Below are positions 8,649 through 16,594 of a DNA stretch of 64,000 bases, piece by piece. The DNA lies in assembly GCF_023746555.1 (NCBI RefSeq), contig NZ_CP098755.1:4985001-5049000 (forward strand). The letters are read 5' to 3'. The notes under the pieces are model-generated. The model was not told where the DNA came from, did no database searches, and saw only the letters and a list, made by a program, of their open reading frames with translations. Source of the stretch: Brevibacillus ruminantium. Lineage in GTDB: Bacteria > Bacillota > Bacilli > Brevibacillales > Brevibacillaceae. Positions within the stretch are counted from its first letter, which is position 1, and every line of letters begins with the position of its first letter. The translations under genes and the position numbers were made by a program.

Positions 8649-9989
8649 TTGGAGTTCCTGCTTCGTTTTCTGTTTGTCGATATACCTGAGGCCCTCTTGC
8701 TTCTCGCCATCGGCTTCGCATTATTCAATCAATCTATTTTTACACACCGGAAGAAAACGCTGCTGTTCAGTATTCTTTTCTCGCTTTCAGGAGAAGTGCT
8801 AGGCCTGTTGAACGTCTCTTATCAGCCAAAGATCGCCATGATGTTCTTGTTGTACATTGTGTTTATCCTCGTCATCTTTCGAGTCAGGCCGTACGTCGGA
8901 TTTTCCATGTCGATTGCTGCGATGGGCAGTATGATTCTCGCTGAATTTACGTTATTGCTTCTTTTTAACAGCATGCAGATTTATTGGCAAGATATTCTGT
9001 CCACCACATTTATGCAAAACTTGGTTAGTGCTGTGTATCTCTCCGTATTGCTGCTGATCTCTTTTCTGATTCGAATGGTCAAGTTTGACTTGCGGAAAAT
9101 GCTTCCTCAAAACAGACATAACCGCTACCTGTTCATGCTGATTCTGGTTGGCAGCGTCGAATTCCTATTAATCTTGTTTATGAACACGACATTCTTTCTC
9201 AGAAAGAATAATTCACCCATCATCCAAATTTATTCGCCCGATTATCAGCTTCTTTTTCAACTTTTTATCTTGGCTCTATTTATCGTACTTGTTCTCTTAT
9301 TTCGCATATACGTCAAACTCACGATCAACCGGGTTGAAGCTGAAACGGAAACGCCTTATCTGCAAAATATCAATGACTTGCTTACTGCGATACGCTCGAT
9401 CAAACATGATTCACTTAACCACTACACGGCGATCCACGGTTTTCTGAAGGAGGGCATGGACGAGAGAGGCAAAGAGTACGTCCAACATCTGCTGCAGGAA
9501 ACCGTATCAATCGAACAAGCTGTCGAAACCAGCGTGCAGGTTCTGGAGGGAATTGAAAATCCAGCCGTGTCTTCTCTGCTCCAATCAAAGATGGCGATCT
9601 GTATCGCCGAACGAATCTCCTGCCATATCCAGATATCCGGCAATCATCAGTTTCCTTTTATCCGTACATACGACCTGATCAAAATCGTCGGTAACCTGTT
9701 TGACAATGCGATTCGGGCCACTTCCTACGAACTGGAGGAAAACCGCTATATTAAGCTGGAGTGGGGCGAAACAAACAGGGAACAATTCTTCTATATTGAA
9801 AACAGCGGACCTACGATTCCTAAAGAGAAATTGGCAGAGATCTTTCAGCTTGGATATACAACCAAAAGCAATGGCGAAGGAGGCGTTGGACTGGCAGTCG
9901 TAAAATCGGTCACAGAACGATATGGCGGCAAGATCAAGGTACAATCTGAACAAGGCATTACCAGCTTCCGTATTTCCTTTCACGTGTAA
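8649..9989 (+). CDS. AgrC-like peptide-sensing histidine kinase
   Basis: 446 residues. About six to seven hydrophobic segments fill residues 1-222 (polytopic sensor domain), followed by an HPK10-type kinase core: phospho-acceptor His253 in SIKHDSLNHY, N box GNLFDNAIRA, and G box GVGLAVVKSV. This is the layout of AgrC/ComD receptors of processed peptides. The start is TTG at 8649, 8 bases after AGGAGG. It is followed at 15 bases by an AgrB-like protease and then a short precursor, giving the order C-B-D instead of the usual B-D-C-A. No LytTR response regulator is in the window, so the partner is unknown. Confidence 0.85.
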   Translation: MEFLLRFLFVDIPEALLLLAIGFALFNQSIFTHRKKTLLFSILFSLSGEVLGLLNVSYQPKIAMMFLLYIVFILVIFRVRPYVGFSMSIAAMGSMILAEFTLLLLFNSMQIYWQDILSTTFMQNLVSAVYLSVLLLISFLIRMVKFDLRKMLPQNRHNRYLFMLILVGSVEFLLILFMNTTFFLRKNNSPIIQIYSPDYQLLFQLFILALFIVLVLLFRIYVKLTINRVEAETETPYLQNINDLLTAIRSIKHDSLNHYTAIHGFLKEGMDERGKEYVQHLLQETVSIEQAVETSVQVLEGIENPAVSSLLQSKMAICIAERISCHIQISGNHQFPFIRTYDLIKIVGNLFDNAIRATSYELEENRYIKLEWGETNREQFFYIENSGPTIPKEKLAEIFQLGYTTKSNGEGGVGLAVVKSVTERYGGKIKVQSEQGITSFRISFHV

Positions 9990-10004
9990 AAAAGGAGTGT
10001 TAGC

Positions 10005-10622
10005 ATGGGATGGTCAGAAAAAATTTCGACTCGCATCGCAAAAGGGATCAAGGGAGATAACACGGAACATACCGAGGAGCAGCTCTCCCATGGTATCGAA
10101 ATCTTTCTCTTAAATCTGCTGAATTTTGTCTGCCTCTTCATCATTTCTTATTTGCTTGGCATCGTTTGGGAGGTCCTTTTCCTCTCCATCATCTATTATC
10201 TTCATCGTCTAGTCACCGGGGGTGTTCATATGAGCACTCCTTTCTCTTGCCTGATTGTCGGTACGCTTACCCTTTCCGGCATCGGATATTTGGGGGCTCA
10301 CTTGCCTTTGCTATCCACATCGGCGGCATCGATTTGGATAATCGTGTCGATGAGTGTTTCCTTCATGATCAACCTCCGTTATGCCCCTGCTGCCCACACC
10401 TATTTGCCCACGAACGAGAAAATTAGGGGAATTTGTAAAAAAATTGCACTATTTTCAATCTTGATAGGTTGTTTCTTTATACTTTTTCTGGTAGTATATC
10501 ACCAGAAACTAGCATTGATTTACTCACTCGCGGTACTGCTTCAGTCACTTCACCTCCATCCGGTCTCATACCGGTTGGTGGCCGGTCTCGAAAAAATGAG
10601 AGAAAAGGGTGGTTTATCATGA
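10005..10622 (+). CDS. AgrB-like membrane peptide-processing protease
   Basis: 205-residue integral membrane protein of the accessory gene regulator B family, which trims and cyclises an AgrD-type precursor. The catalytic pair is recognisable: His75 in RLVTGGVH and Cys82 in PFSCLI, with the same 7-residue spacing as in staphylococcal AgrB (His77/Cys84). About five hydrophobic segments follow the amphipathic N-terminus. AAAGGAG precedes the ATG. The stop codon overlaps the start of the precursor gene as ATGA (10619-10622), so protease and substrate are translationally coupled. Confidence 0.88.
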   Translation: MGWSEKISTRIAKGIKGDNTEHTEEQLSHGIEIFLLNLLNFVCLFIISYLLGIVWEVLFLSIIYYLHRLVTGGVHMSTPFSCLIVGTLTLSGIGYLGAHLPLLSTSAASIWIIVSMSVSFMINLRYAPAAHTYLPTNEKIRGICKKIALFSILIGCFFILFLVVYHQKLALIYSLAVLLQSLHLHPVSYRLVAGLEKMREKGGLS

Positions 10623-10747
10623 AGAAATTGCGTAAGCTGACGTGTGGTTTCTTTGCATCCCTGTCTGCCTTAAGTGTTGCCGGTGTATTAAAAGTAGGAC
10701 TTATGTACGAACCTCTCCCTCCTGGTCAACGTGACAAACTGTCCTAG
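10619..10747 (+). CDS. Short AgrD-like precursor peptide without a ring-forming Cys/Ser
   Basis: 42 residues: basic N-terminus (MKKLRKLTCG), a hydrophobic helix (residues 11-30) and the C-terminal charged tail YEPLPPGQRDKLS. The tail resembles the post-core YQPExPE segment of cyclic lactone autoinducer precursors, and the position directly after AgrB fits. However, the residues just before the tail (GVLKVGLM) contain no Cys or Ser with which to close a thiolactone or lactone. The only Cys is Cys9 in the leader and the nearest Ser is Ser19. Either the mature signal is linear or the core lies elsewhere. Translation is coupled to the protease by a 4-base overlap. Confidence 0.75.
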   Translation: MKKLRKLTCGFFASLSALSVAGVLKVGLMYEPLPPGQRDKLS

Positions 10748-10804
10748 TTTTGAATCATAACGTTCCCTTTAATGAAATCACATCCTTGCCCCGGACCATA
10801 CAAG

Positions 10805-10840
10805 AAGACCGCTCTTCATGATCAGAGCGGTCTTTCTCTT
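10805..10840 (+). terminator. Intrinsic terminator of the agr-like cassette
   Basis: Eleven-base perfect stem (10805-10815 with 10824-10834), 8-base loop, then a T-rich tract on the plus strand (TCTCTTTT). It lies 57 bases after the precursor stop codon; the facing minus-strand gene ends at 10849. Confidence 0.85.
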
Positions 10841-10848
10841 TTCCCTCT

Positions 10849-11211
10849 TCAACCTTTCTGTTTGGGAACCACTCCCTCGATGATCCAACCGAACAGGCTC
10901 ATCAGGGCAGCAGCCATCAGAACAGTCCAGAACGAATCCGGCCAATTCCCCACCTCAAAGCCGTTGATCATATAGGCAGTCAGGGCAAACGTAAGCGCAT
11001 TGATGACAAACCAGAATAACCCCAGCGTAAGCAAATGCAGGGGCAGCGAAAAAAACAGCAAAATGGGACGGATGATCGTATTCACCACCCCCAGTATAAA
11101 TGCTGCCCACACCGCTACCCCAAAGCTGGAAATCGTGATCGACTCGAACCACTGACTGATCATCAAAAGAGCTGCACCGTTCAATATAAGCTTGATGACC
11201 CAACGAATCAT
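10849..11211 (-). CDS. Phage holin 4-type membrane protein, YvlD-like
   Basis: 120 residues with four predicted membrane segments and the typical VVNTIIRPILLFFSLPLHLL motif of the 'phage holin family 4' / YvlD group (formerly DUF360). Despite the family name these are chromosomal membrane proteins of unknown function; in Bacillus a relative belongs to an envelope-stress operon. Its start codon directly abuts the stop of the HD-domain gene, so the two are co-transcribed leftwards. Confidence 0.8.
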   Translation of the reverse strand: MIRWVIKLILNGAALLMISQWFESITISSFGVAVWAAFILGVVNTIIRPILLFFSLPLHLLTLGLFWFVINALTFALTAYMINGFEVGNWPDSFWTVLMAAALMSLFGWIIEGVVPKQKG

Positions 11212-11841
11212 CTATACCTCCCCCTCTATCTCTTTTTTCCACCTTTCAAAAAACAGAACCATAAAGGTATCTCGCTCTTCCGCAATCTCACGGGCCGTCT
11301 TGGTGAACAGCCGTTCTTTGATGCGGCTCAGCTTCCATTCAAATTCGGCCAGCGGCGTATGCTGATGAGGATCATCTGAAGAAAGCGGCTGAGCGATCAC
11401 GCCCGAATACGTGAAAACGCGGGCGATTCCAATCGCACCGATTGAATCCAGTTTGTCTGCATCAAACAAGATTTGCTCCTCCACTGTAGTTGGGGGCCGT
11501 TCTTTGCGGAAACGATGGGCAAGAATCACCTGTTGGATACAAGTGATGCTCCCATCGGAATAACCGTACGGAACCAGCAGCTCCGGGACGAGACGGGCAC
11601 TGATCTCCGCATGACACTCCCCCGTTTTCCTCTCTTCTGCCCGGCCGATGTCGTGGAGCAAGGCCGCAGGGCGCAAAATATCCATGTCAGCTGACTCTTC
11701 CCGGCCGATTCTTTCACACAGAGCGATTACTCGCAGATTATGCTCCCAATCATGGGCGGGGTCCTGTCCATCAAAAAAGCGCCTGGCCGTGTTTACTAAA
11801 GATTCCGGCAAGCAGGCAATAGCAGACTTCACGTACTCCAT
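11212..11841 (-). CDS. HD-domain phosphohydrolase of unknown substrate
   Basis: 209 residues with the HD-superfamily metal ligands in order: H in HDWEHNLRV, HD in ALLHDIGRAEE, H in QQVILAHR, and D in LFDADKLDSIGAIGI. The DADKLDSIGAIGIARVF segment matches the YedJ-like group of HD hydrolases. The fold predicts a metal-dependent phosphohydrolase, perhaps on nucleotides. GGAG lies 8 bases before the ATG. It heads a two-gene unit with the YvlD-like protein. Confidence 0.8.
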   Translation of the reverse strand: MEYVKSAIACLPESLVNTARRFFDGQDPAHDWEHNLRVIALCERIGREESADMDILRPAALLHDIGRAEERKTGECHAEISARLVPELLVPYGYSDGSITCIQQVILAHRFRKERPPTTVEEQILFDADKLDSIGAIGIARVFTYSGVIAQPLSSDDPHQHTPLAEFEWKLSRIKERLFTKTAREIAEERDTFMVLFFERWKKEIEGEV

Positions 11842-11879
11842 CCCGTTTCTCCTCTCTTTTTATATCTTCTATGGTAAGA

Positions 11880-12044
11880 AAACCCGGAGCGAAGCACTAA
11901 TAATTTAAACCCCTTTTTTGGGTCCCCGCAGTTTAGAAACTTCTCAACTTCTTTCAGAACCGATGGCCGAATTCTCTTTCCATACTTTTCAACAAAAGGC
12001 TTCCAATGATCAATAAAAATTCGCTTTAGAACATTTGTATTCAT
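11880..12044 (-). pseudogene. 5' remnant of an IS91/IS801-type transposase
   Basis: An open frame begins with ATG at 12044 and reads MNTNVLKRIFIDHWKPF, then EKYGKRIRPSVLKEVEKFL and NCGDPKKGF. This is the N-terminal region of IS91-family rolling-circle transposases, just before their Cys-rich zinc-binding domain. The Cys residues that should follow are missing and similarity stops after about 50 codons, where unrelated sequence begins close to the HD gene. It is a decayed 5' fragment; the rest of the element is gone. Confidence 0.6.
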
Positions 12045-12068
12045 GCAATGATTTTATCAAAAAATATA

Positions 12069-12141
12069 GGGGCTTACGCCCCCAAAAATATATACTTTCC
12101 GATATTATGAAAAAAAATCTCCAACATACATCATGGAGATT
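12069..12141. terminator. Two hairpins between transposase remnants
   Basis: GGGGC/GCCCC with a 4-base loop at 12069-12082, and aatctcca/tggagatt at 12116-12141. The second is followed by a T-run on the minus strand and lies just past the stop of the 12147 transposase fragment, so it probably terminates that lost gene. Confidence 0.45.
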
Positions 12142-12146
12142 CTTCA

Positions 12147-12299
12147 TCACTTTTTTTGACTTGGAATTGTAGCGACACACTTCTTTTTTGCCCAATTGGT
12201 GTTCGCTTCAAATCGTTGCATGGCTTCATACAGCTCTGCAATAAGGTTCTTGCTTGGCGTCTTCCCGATACGGTAAAGCCATTGTTGAAGCCCCCACTA
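12147..12299 (-). pseudogene. 3' remnant of a second transposase gene
   Basis: On the minus strand a frame reads LQQWLYRIGKTPSKNLIAEL, then YEAMQRFEANTNWAKKK, CVATIPSQKK and a TGA at 12149-12147. Composition and position look like the C-terminus of a DDE-type transposase, but the family cannot be fixed from 50 residues. The 5' part is cut off near 12300, close to where the truncated IS1634-type gene begins, suggesting one element was interrupted by another or by a deletion. Confidence 0.4.
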
Positions 12300-12402
12300 A
12301 CGCGGAAAAATAATTCTAAATTTTCCGTAATATTTTCAAAACTTATGACGTCATGACTATAACAAAGAAAAGCTACGCGGCCTCGCTCAGAGCATCGCAC
12401 GG

Positions 12403-13854
12403 TTGCTTGGCGAAGAACCGGTTGTGAAGGGAGCAAAGACTGCTGCCGCCCCATTGAAGCTTGTCAGCAGCAAGTCGATGGGTGGCGCTTGGCTGCTGGA
12501 CTCACTTTGGAAAAAGCTGAAGATTGGCGAGGCGTTGTCTCGACATTTATCAGAGCGCAAGTTCCACTCTCCTGTAGATGCTATGGTGGCGAATCGTGCA
12601 CTTGATCCATCCAGTAAGCTTGCGACGGAGGAGTGGGTGGCTCAAGATGTCGTCATTCCCGGATTATCTGTTTTCGATGTCCAGCAGGGCTACCGCGCTA
12701 TGGATTTTCTCACCGAGTCGGATGAGGCCATTCAGCGGGAAGTGTTTCATTCGGTTGCCGACTTGTTGAACCTTAAGGTCGACCTGCTCTTTTTTGACAC
12801 GACCTCCACCTATTTCGAGACCGAGGAGACAGACGAGGAGTCGCTTCGTCAACTCGGTTACTCCAAGGATCATCGGCCCGACTTGCCGCAAGTGGTCATC
12901 GGATTCGCCGTTACACGGGACGGTATTCCCATCCGCTGCTGGGTATGGCCGGGCAACACTGCGGACATGAGTGTCGTGCCCGAGGTGAAGAAGGACCTAA
13001 TCGGCTGGAAACTCGGGCGAGTCATCTCCGTGGCGGACCGCGGTTTTTCGTCTGAAGCGAATCTCCGCGTTTTCCAGCAGTCTGGCGGTCATTACATCAT
13101 TGGCGAGAAGCTATCTTCCGGCAAGCCGTCGGTCGAGGCAGCACTCGCTCATCCAGGGCGATTTAAGACCGTACGCGATAATTTGGAGGTCAAAGACATT
13201 ACGATCGGCGATGGAGAAGCCCGCAAACGATACGTACTGGTGCGTAATCCCGAAGAAGCGAAGCGAGACGCTGCCCAGCGCGAGGAGCATCTGAAGGCAC
13301 TGCAAGAGGCGCTTGATGGTCTAAAGCAGCTTGATGGCGAAGCTCACAGCAAAGCCCACTGTCGCCTGCACAGCCACATCACGTACAAGCGCTATCTGAA
13401 AATGGACAAGCGCGGCAACCTTCGTATTGACAAGCAGGCCGTCAAAGCTATAGAACATCTCGACGGGAAGTATTTGATTCAGACCTCAGACGATACGCTC
13501 TCCTCCGAAGATGTGGCCCTCGGCTACAAACAGCTTCTCAAAGTCGAAGCCGCCTTTCGTACGCTTAAGCAGTCGCTGGCCCTTCGTCCCGTCTACCATC
13601 GAAAAGATGATCGCATCCGCTCCCATGTTCTTCTTTGCTGGCTCGGACTGATGCTGATCCGGATCGTCGAGAACAAGACGGGCAGGACATGGCGCGATGT
13701 ACGAAAACTGTTCCAGCGCGTTCATCTGGTAAAGACTCGCTCCGTCGATGGTACGGTCTTACAGCGAACGGAATTAACAGATGAACACAGGGGTATTCTT
13801 TCGCAGCTTGAATTGCCCGAACCCCAGCTAATATGGGACATTTCACCGAGTTAG
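12403..13854 (+). CDS. IS1634-family transposase, 5'-truncated
   Basis: 483 codons from TTG at 12403. The frame is open back to 12349, and those upstream codons (HDYNKEKLRGLAQSIARLLG) continue the homology, so the annotated start is only nominal. DDE signatures of IS1634 transposases: first Asp in DLLFFDTTSTYFE, second in VISVADRGFSSE, and the Glu region VEAAFRTLKQSLALRPVYH with C-terminal CWLGLMLIRI. The roughly 50-60 N-terminal residues normal for the family are missing and a stop (TGA, 12346) precedes the frame. No ribosome binding site is seen. The catalytic core is intact, but the gene is probably dead. Confidence 0.8.
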   Translation: MLGEEPVVKGAKTAAAPLKLVSSKSMGGAWLLDSLWKKLKIGEALSRHLSERKFHSPVDAMVANRALDPSSKLATEEWVAQDVVIPGLSVFDVQQGYRAMDFLTESDEAIQREVFHSVADLLNLKVDLLFFDTTSTYFETEETDEESLRQLGYSKDHRPDLPQVVIGFAVTRDGIPIRCWVWPGNTADMSVVPEVKKDLIGWKLGRVISVADRGFSSEANLRVFQQSGGHYIIGEKLSSGKPSVEAALAHPGRFKTVRDNLEVKDITIGDGEARKRYVLVRNPEEAKRDAAQREEHLKALQEALDGLKQLDGEAHSKAHCRLHSHITYKRYLKMDKRGNLRIDKQAVKAIEHLDGKYLIQTSDDTLSSEDVALGYKQLLKVEAAFRTLKQSLALRPVYHRKDDRIRSHVLLCWLGLMLIRIVENKTGRTWRDVRKLFQRVHLVKTRSVDGTVLQRTELTDEHRGILSQLELPEPQLIWDISPS

Positions 13855-13865
13855 ACCCGAAAAAC

Positions 13866-14107
13866 TGTAGGCATACGCCAAGTTATCCACAAACCGTCCA
13901 ATCCCTTGCTGGCTCTAGGGTTGAGGCGGTTTGTGTATCTACGAACTGTCGAACCCGGGAACAACCTAACAACAAAATCACCCAAAAAATATGTAGCAAA
14001 ATTCCCAGTTGTCGTTGTATCCTCATAGACTTCCCCCTGGTAGTACCATCTAGTAATATTAAGAATATTTTAACATCTCCTGTCGAAACGAAAAGGTTAA
14101 TTTATTA
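13866..14107. repeat. IS-downstream non-coding region with a long imperfect hairpin
   Basis: Inverted repeat cacaaaccg (13888-13896) / cggtttgtg (13927-13935), with further pairing inside (CAA..CCCT / AGGG.TTG). It may be an end of the truncated IS1634-type element or a terminator; no mate at the left side is visible because that side is deleted. Nothing else is recognisable up to 14107. Confidence 0.35.
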
Positions 14108-14410
14108 TTATCTTAAAGTACCACCTTCGGATCTGTACCTATTAGCTTCTTCGTGAGCTGCGTCTTTAACCTTTTGTCATTCTACAGGATCCTTAATTTT
14201 TTCAGCCTCTCTATATTTATCCTTCGCTTTTTCGATCTTTTCATTCAACTCTTTAACACGATCTATACTTGTATCTCTACCGATTCTCCCGCCTTTTTCA
14301 CGGGCATCTTTTGCCTCAGCTTCTGCAGCCTTTTTCTTCGCGTTGTCACCTGAACGGTCTGCTGCTATCCAATCTTCTTTTGCTTTAAGAATTCGGGCGG
14401 AAAAATTTGA
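14108..14410 (-). pseudogene. C-terminal remnant of a secreted-protein gene with an AK-W-A-GD repeat-type tail
   Basis: On the minus strand codons read ARILKAKEDWIAADRSGDN, KKKAAEAEAKDAREKGGRIG and RDTSIDRVKELNEKIEKAKD. A TGA follows at 14179-14177, where the frame DPVE-stop-QKVKDAAHEEAN clearly continues to a TAA at 14110-14108. The I-x2-AK-x2-W-x2-A-x3-GD spacing with alternating A/K/E resembles the tail module found in secreted hydrolases and polymorphic-toxin-like proteins of Paenibacillaceae. The upstream part is missing (stop at about 14418). The call rests on pattern resemblance only. Confidence 0.45.
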
Positions 14411-14431
14411 TAAACACTATTTAAGTTGGTT

Positions 14432-14606
14432 ATGATTTTTGCTACTGTCATCTTGTTAGTCGGGGGATGCTCGAAATTCTTCGGCACGATCATAGGGAGA
14501 ATGAAGGGGGCATCTCCATGATAACATCACATCCCTTCGTTACGAAACGATCGGTTACCAAAAAATAACAAACCGTGAGCAGATGATTCTACCGACAGGA
14601 TATTCC
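14432..14606 (+). pseudogene. Decayed copy of the 17.9-kb lipoprotein gene
   Basis: ATG at 14432 opens a 29-codon frame ending TVILLVGGCSKFFGTIIGRM, which matches the lipobox region VGGCSTFFGTITGRM of the intact lipoprotein at 17875-18195. After the stop, in another frame, codons for TSLRYETIGYQ match its TIPFYRYETLGYH segment. Next comes ctaccgacagg, which matches the right arm of that gene's terminator. Roughly 60 codons in the middle are deleted. It is a paralogous relic 3.4 kb away in the same orientation. Confidence 0.65.
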
Positions 14607-14622
14607 GTGTACAGCGGCAATG

Positions 14623-15474
14623 TTAATTGGATTTAATGAGAAAGCATTTGTATCCTTCATCGTCCTCTTCATGTTGAAAAATAACTGTCCAAGTTAATGT
14701 TGTGTCAAAGATGTACAAATCGAAAGCAAAACGTGTGTATGATTGCAATAATTGTATTGCGTTTAGTTTAAATACTTTATTACGGGTGAATTCTCTTCCG
14801 ATCGAACTAGTAGAATCCCAGAAAAATAATATTTCTTCCTTTTCATTAAAAAAATCCCATACTTCTGAAACTGTTAACCCAGCTTTTTTTTCATCTTTGA
14901 TGAAGTTCCATAAATAACCTTTCCCTTGAGTTATGTACCTTTTATAAAAATAATCTTTCACACAATTACTTTTTACATCAAAAAATTTATTAATGTAATG
15001 CTCTCGCAATTGAAGCGACAATTCCTTCGACAGAACTGGTATCTTACGTATATTAATAGCATCCTGCAAATATTCTACTGGACGAAATAAGTACTCCACA
15101 GCACTGTGTTCAAGTCTGGGGGTAATCGTTCTGAATTCAACCTTTTCTATCGATTCATAATTTGTCATTGCAAACATATCATGTTCATACGTAGATTGGC
15201 TTTTATGCAATCTTGCATAGGTTCCAGAAGGCACTGTCACAACTACACATCCTTCAGGGATTTGCGTTATTAGGTGAACTCGCCTGCCAAAAATGGATTT
15301 TTCCGCATCCGCAACATAATAAAACGTATTATCTTCAACAACATCAGCAATCTTCGATAATATCGGATTGGGCGCTTCAAAAAATTCGTCCCAATCAAAA
15401 TCCAAATCCACTTCAATACCAACAATTAATATATCTTCAATTTCGACAACCTTTAGTCTCATTATATCCCCCAT
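14623..15474 (-). CDS. Putative immunity protein of the adjacent secreted toxin, with DUF4275-like C-terminus
   Basis: 283 residues, no signal peptide, so cytosolic. The N-terminal part (about 1-95, LKVVEIEDILIVGIE ... VPSGTYARLHKS) resembles a GyrI-like small-molecule-binding fold. The C-terminal part (about 160-283: GYLWNFI, FDLYIFDTTLTWTVIFQHEE) resembles DUF4275-type proteins of Bacillus. It is AT-rich. It lies 62 bases downstream of the SAR2788-like toxin gene in the same direction, with a hairpin in between, which is the normal place for a cognate immunity gene. Function is inferred mainly from context. The start codon may be ATG at codon 1 or codon 5. Confidence 0.5.
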   Translation of the reverse strand: MGDIMRLKVVEIEDILIVGIEVDLDFDWDEFFEAPNPILSKIADVVEDNTFYYVADAEKSIFGRRVHLITQIPEGCVVVTVPSGTYARLHKSQSTYEHDMFAMTNYESIEKVEFRTITPRLEHSAVEYLFRPVEYLQDAINIRKIPVLSKELSLQLREHYINKFFDVKSNCVKDYFYKRYITQGKGYLWNFIKDEKKAGLTVSEVWDFFNEKEEILFFWDSTSSIGREFTRNKVFKLNAIQLLQSYTRFAFDLYIFDTTLTWTVIFQHEEDDEGYKCFLIKSN

Positions 15475-15496
15475 TTTTTAGCAATCATAGCAAGAA

Positions 15497-15526
15497 TGGG
15501 CGTAACAGTAAATAATGTTACGCCCA
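15497..15526. repeat. Perfect inverted repeat between toxin and putative immunity gene
   Basis: Ten-base arms tgggcgtaac / gttacgccca with a 10-base loop. The minus-strand tail (ATTCTTGC) is not a good U-tract, so it may be an mRNA-stabilising or partial attenuator hairpin, lowering or setting downstream expression, not a full terminator. Confidence 0.6.
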
Positions 15527-15536
15527 ATAAGTCAAC

Positions 15537-16580
15537 TTAAATTCCTACCCATGGGAAGAAATGATGTCCTTCAAGTCTATCCCATGAACCGTTAACCCTC
15601 CCCATTAAATGGAAATGAGGAAGGTTGGCTAACTTAATTCTGCCTCTTCCATCTGTGTAATGAGGGTCCTCATACACATATTTAAAGTTCGGCTGTGTAA
15701 CAACTTTTTCAGCATAATCCTTTCTTACACTGAATGTGTCTCTCTCTTGACGAGCTAATAATCTTGCCTCACTAAGTGTCAGCGGATCACCAACTATTAC
15801 TCCTCCAACAGGGTTCAAGAAAGCTCGAAAATGCTTTATTTTATTCTTTTTAATCTCGTAAGCAACTGTTTCACTAATTACAAGACTTTCTGTCACTACT
15901 TTAATGAAGGATCTACCTTCATTATTTCCAATGTCCCTAGCAAGCCGATCCTTTCTTGCCACATAATCATTTAGGTAATCACTAATTATTACTGCCCCAG
16001 TGACAAGAGCAATAAAATCACCTACAGGCAACGGACCATCAATCGCTGCAATAACTCCCAATGCCGCTAAACGTGCTGCCAACTGTCTTTCGGTCATACG
16101 AATACCAGCGTTGCTTAATACTGTTAAAGCTTCACTCGTAGCAATACTTCTTATGGTCATTACCTTTGAAGACTCTTCTTTCGGGAACTCATTGTGTATC
16201 TGGTAGTAATCATAGTATTCTCGAGCGAGTGCATCTATCCGCTCAAAATCCCTCTGTAGTGATTCTTGATCTACTTCCTTTATGTATCGAATCGCATTTG
16301 TATCTTTAGTTGTTTTCATTACACGATATTTATCAACAATTGACGCTACTTCTTCAAATAGGTACTCCTCATGTTCTTCCAAATATTTAGCCAGTTCAGT
16401 AATCATTTGCATTGACTGTTCTGTACCATCTTCCGACGTTATTTCCATGAAATGCTCAATTTCACTTCGTTGCATATATCCTTCATCTTCATCATTCGTG
16501 TTAGCGAAAACACCATTGGCATTTACAAATAAAAGCCCTACGATCAATAAAACTGTTAACCACCACTGATTTTTTAACAT
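15537..16580 (-). CDS. SAR2788-family-like putative secreted toxin
   Basis: 347 residues. A signal peptide with Lys-containing N-terminus and hydrophobic core runs to about residue 26 (cleavage near VFA|NTN). A long acidic/helical region follows, then a hydrophobic glycine/alanine stretch (about 165-205, LGVIAAIDGPLPVGDFIALV). The C-terminal domain contains KIKHFRAFLNPVGGVIVG, SEARLLARQERD and a His/Trp-rich end HFHLMGRV...HHFFPWV. This layout resembles the SAR2788 family of putative toxins, with the activity expected in the C-terminal domain. The low GC suggests acquisition. No good ribosome binding site precedes the ATG at 16580, which is odd. The likely immunity gene follows. Confidence 0.6.
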   Translation of the reverse strand: MLKNQWWLTVLLIVGLLFVNANGVFANTNDEDEGYMQRSEIEHFMEITSEDGTEQSMQMITELAKYLEEHEEYLFEEVASIVDKYRVMKTTKDTNAIRYIKEVDQESLQRDFERIDALAREYYDYYQIHNEFPKEESSKVMTIRSIATSEALTVLSNAGIRMTERQLAARLAALGVIAAIDGPLPVGDFIALVTGAVIISDYLNDYVARKDRLARDIGNNEGRSFIKVVTESLVISETVAYEIKKNKIKHFRAFLNPVGGVIVGDPLTLSEARLLARQERDTFSVRKDYAEKVVTQPNFKYVYEDPHYTDGRGRIKLANLPHFHLMGRVNGSWDRLEGHHFFPWVGI

Positions 16581-16594
16581 AATAATCGTTGATT

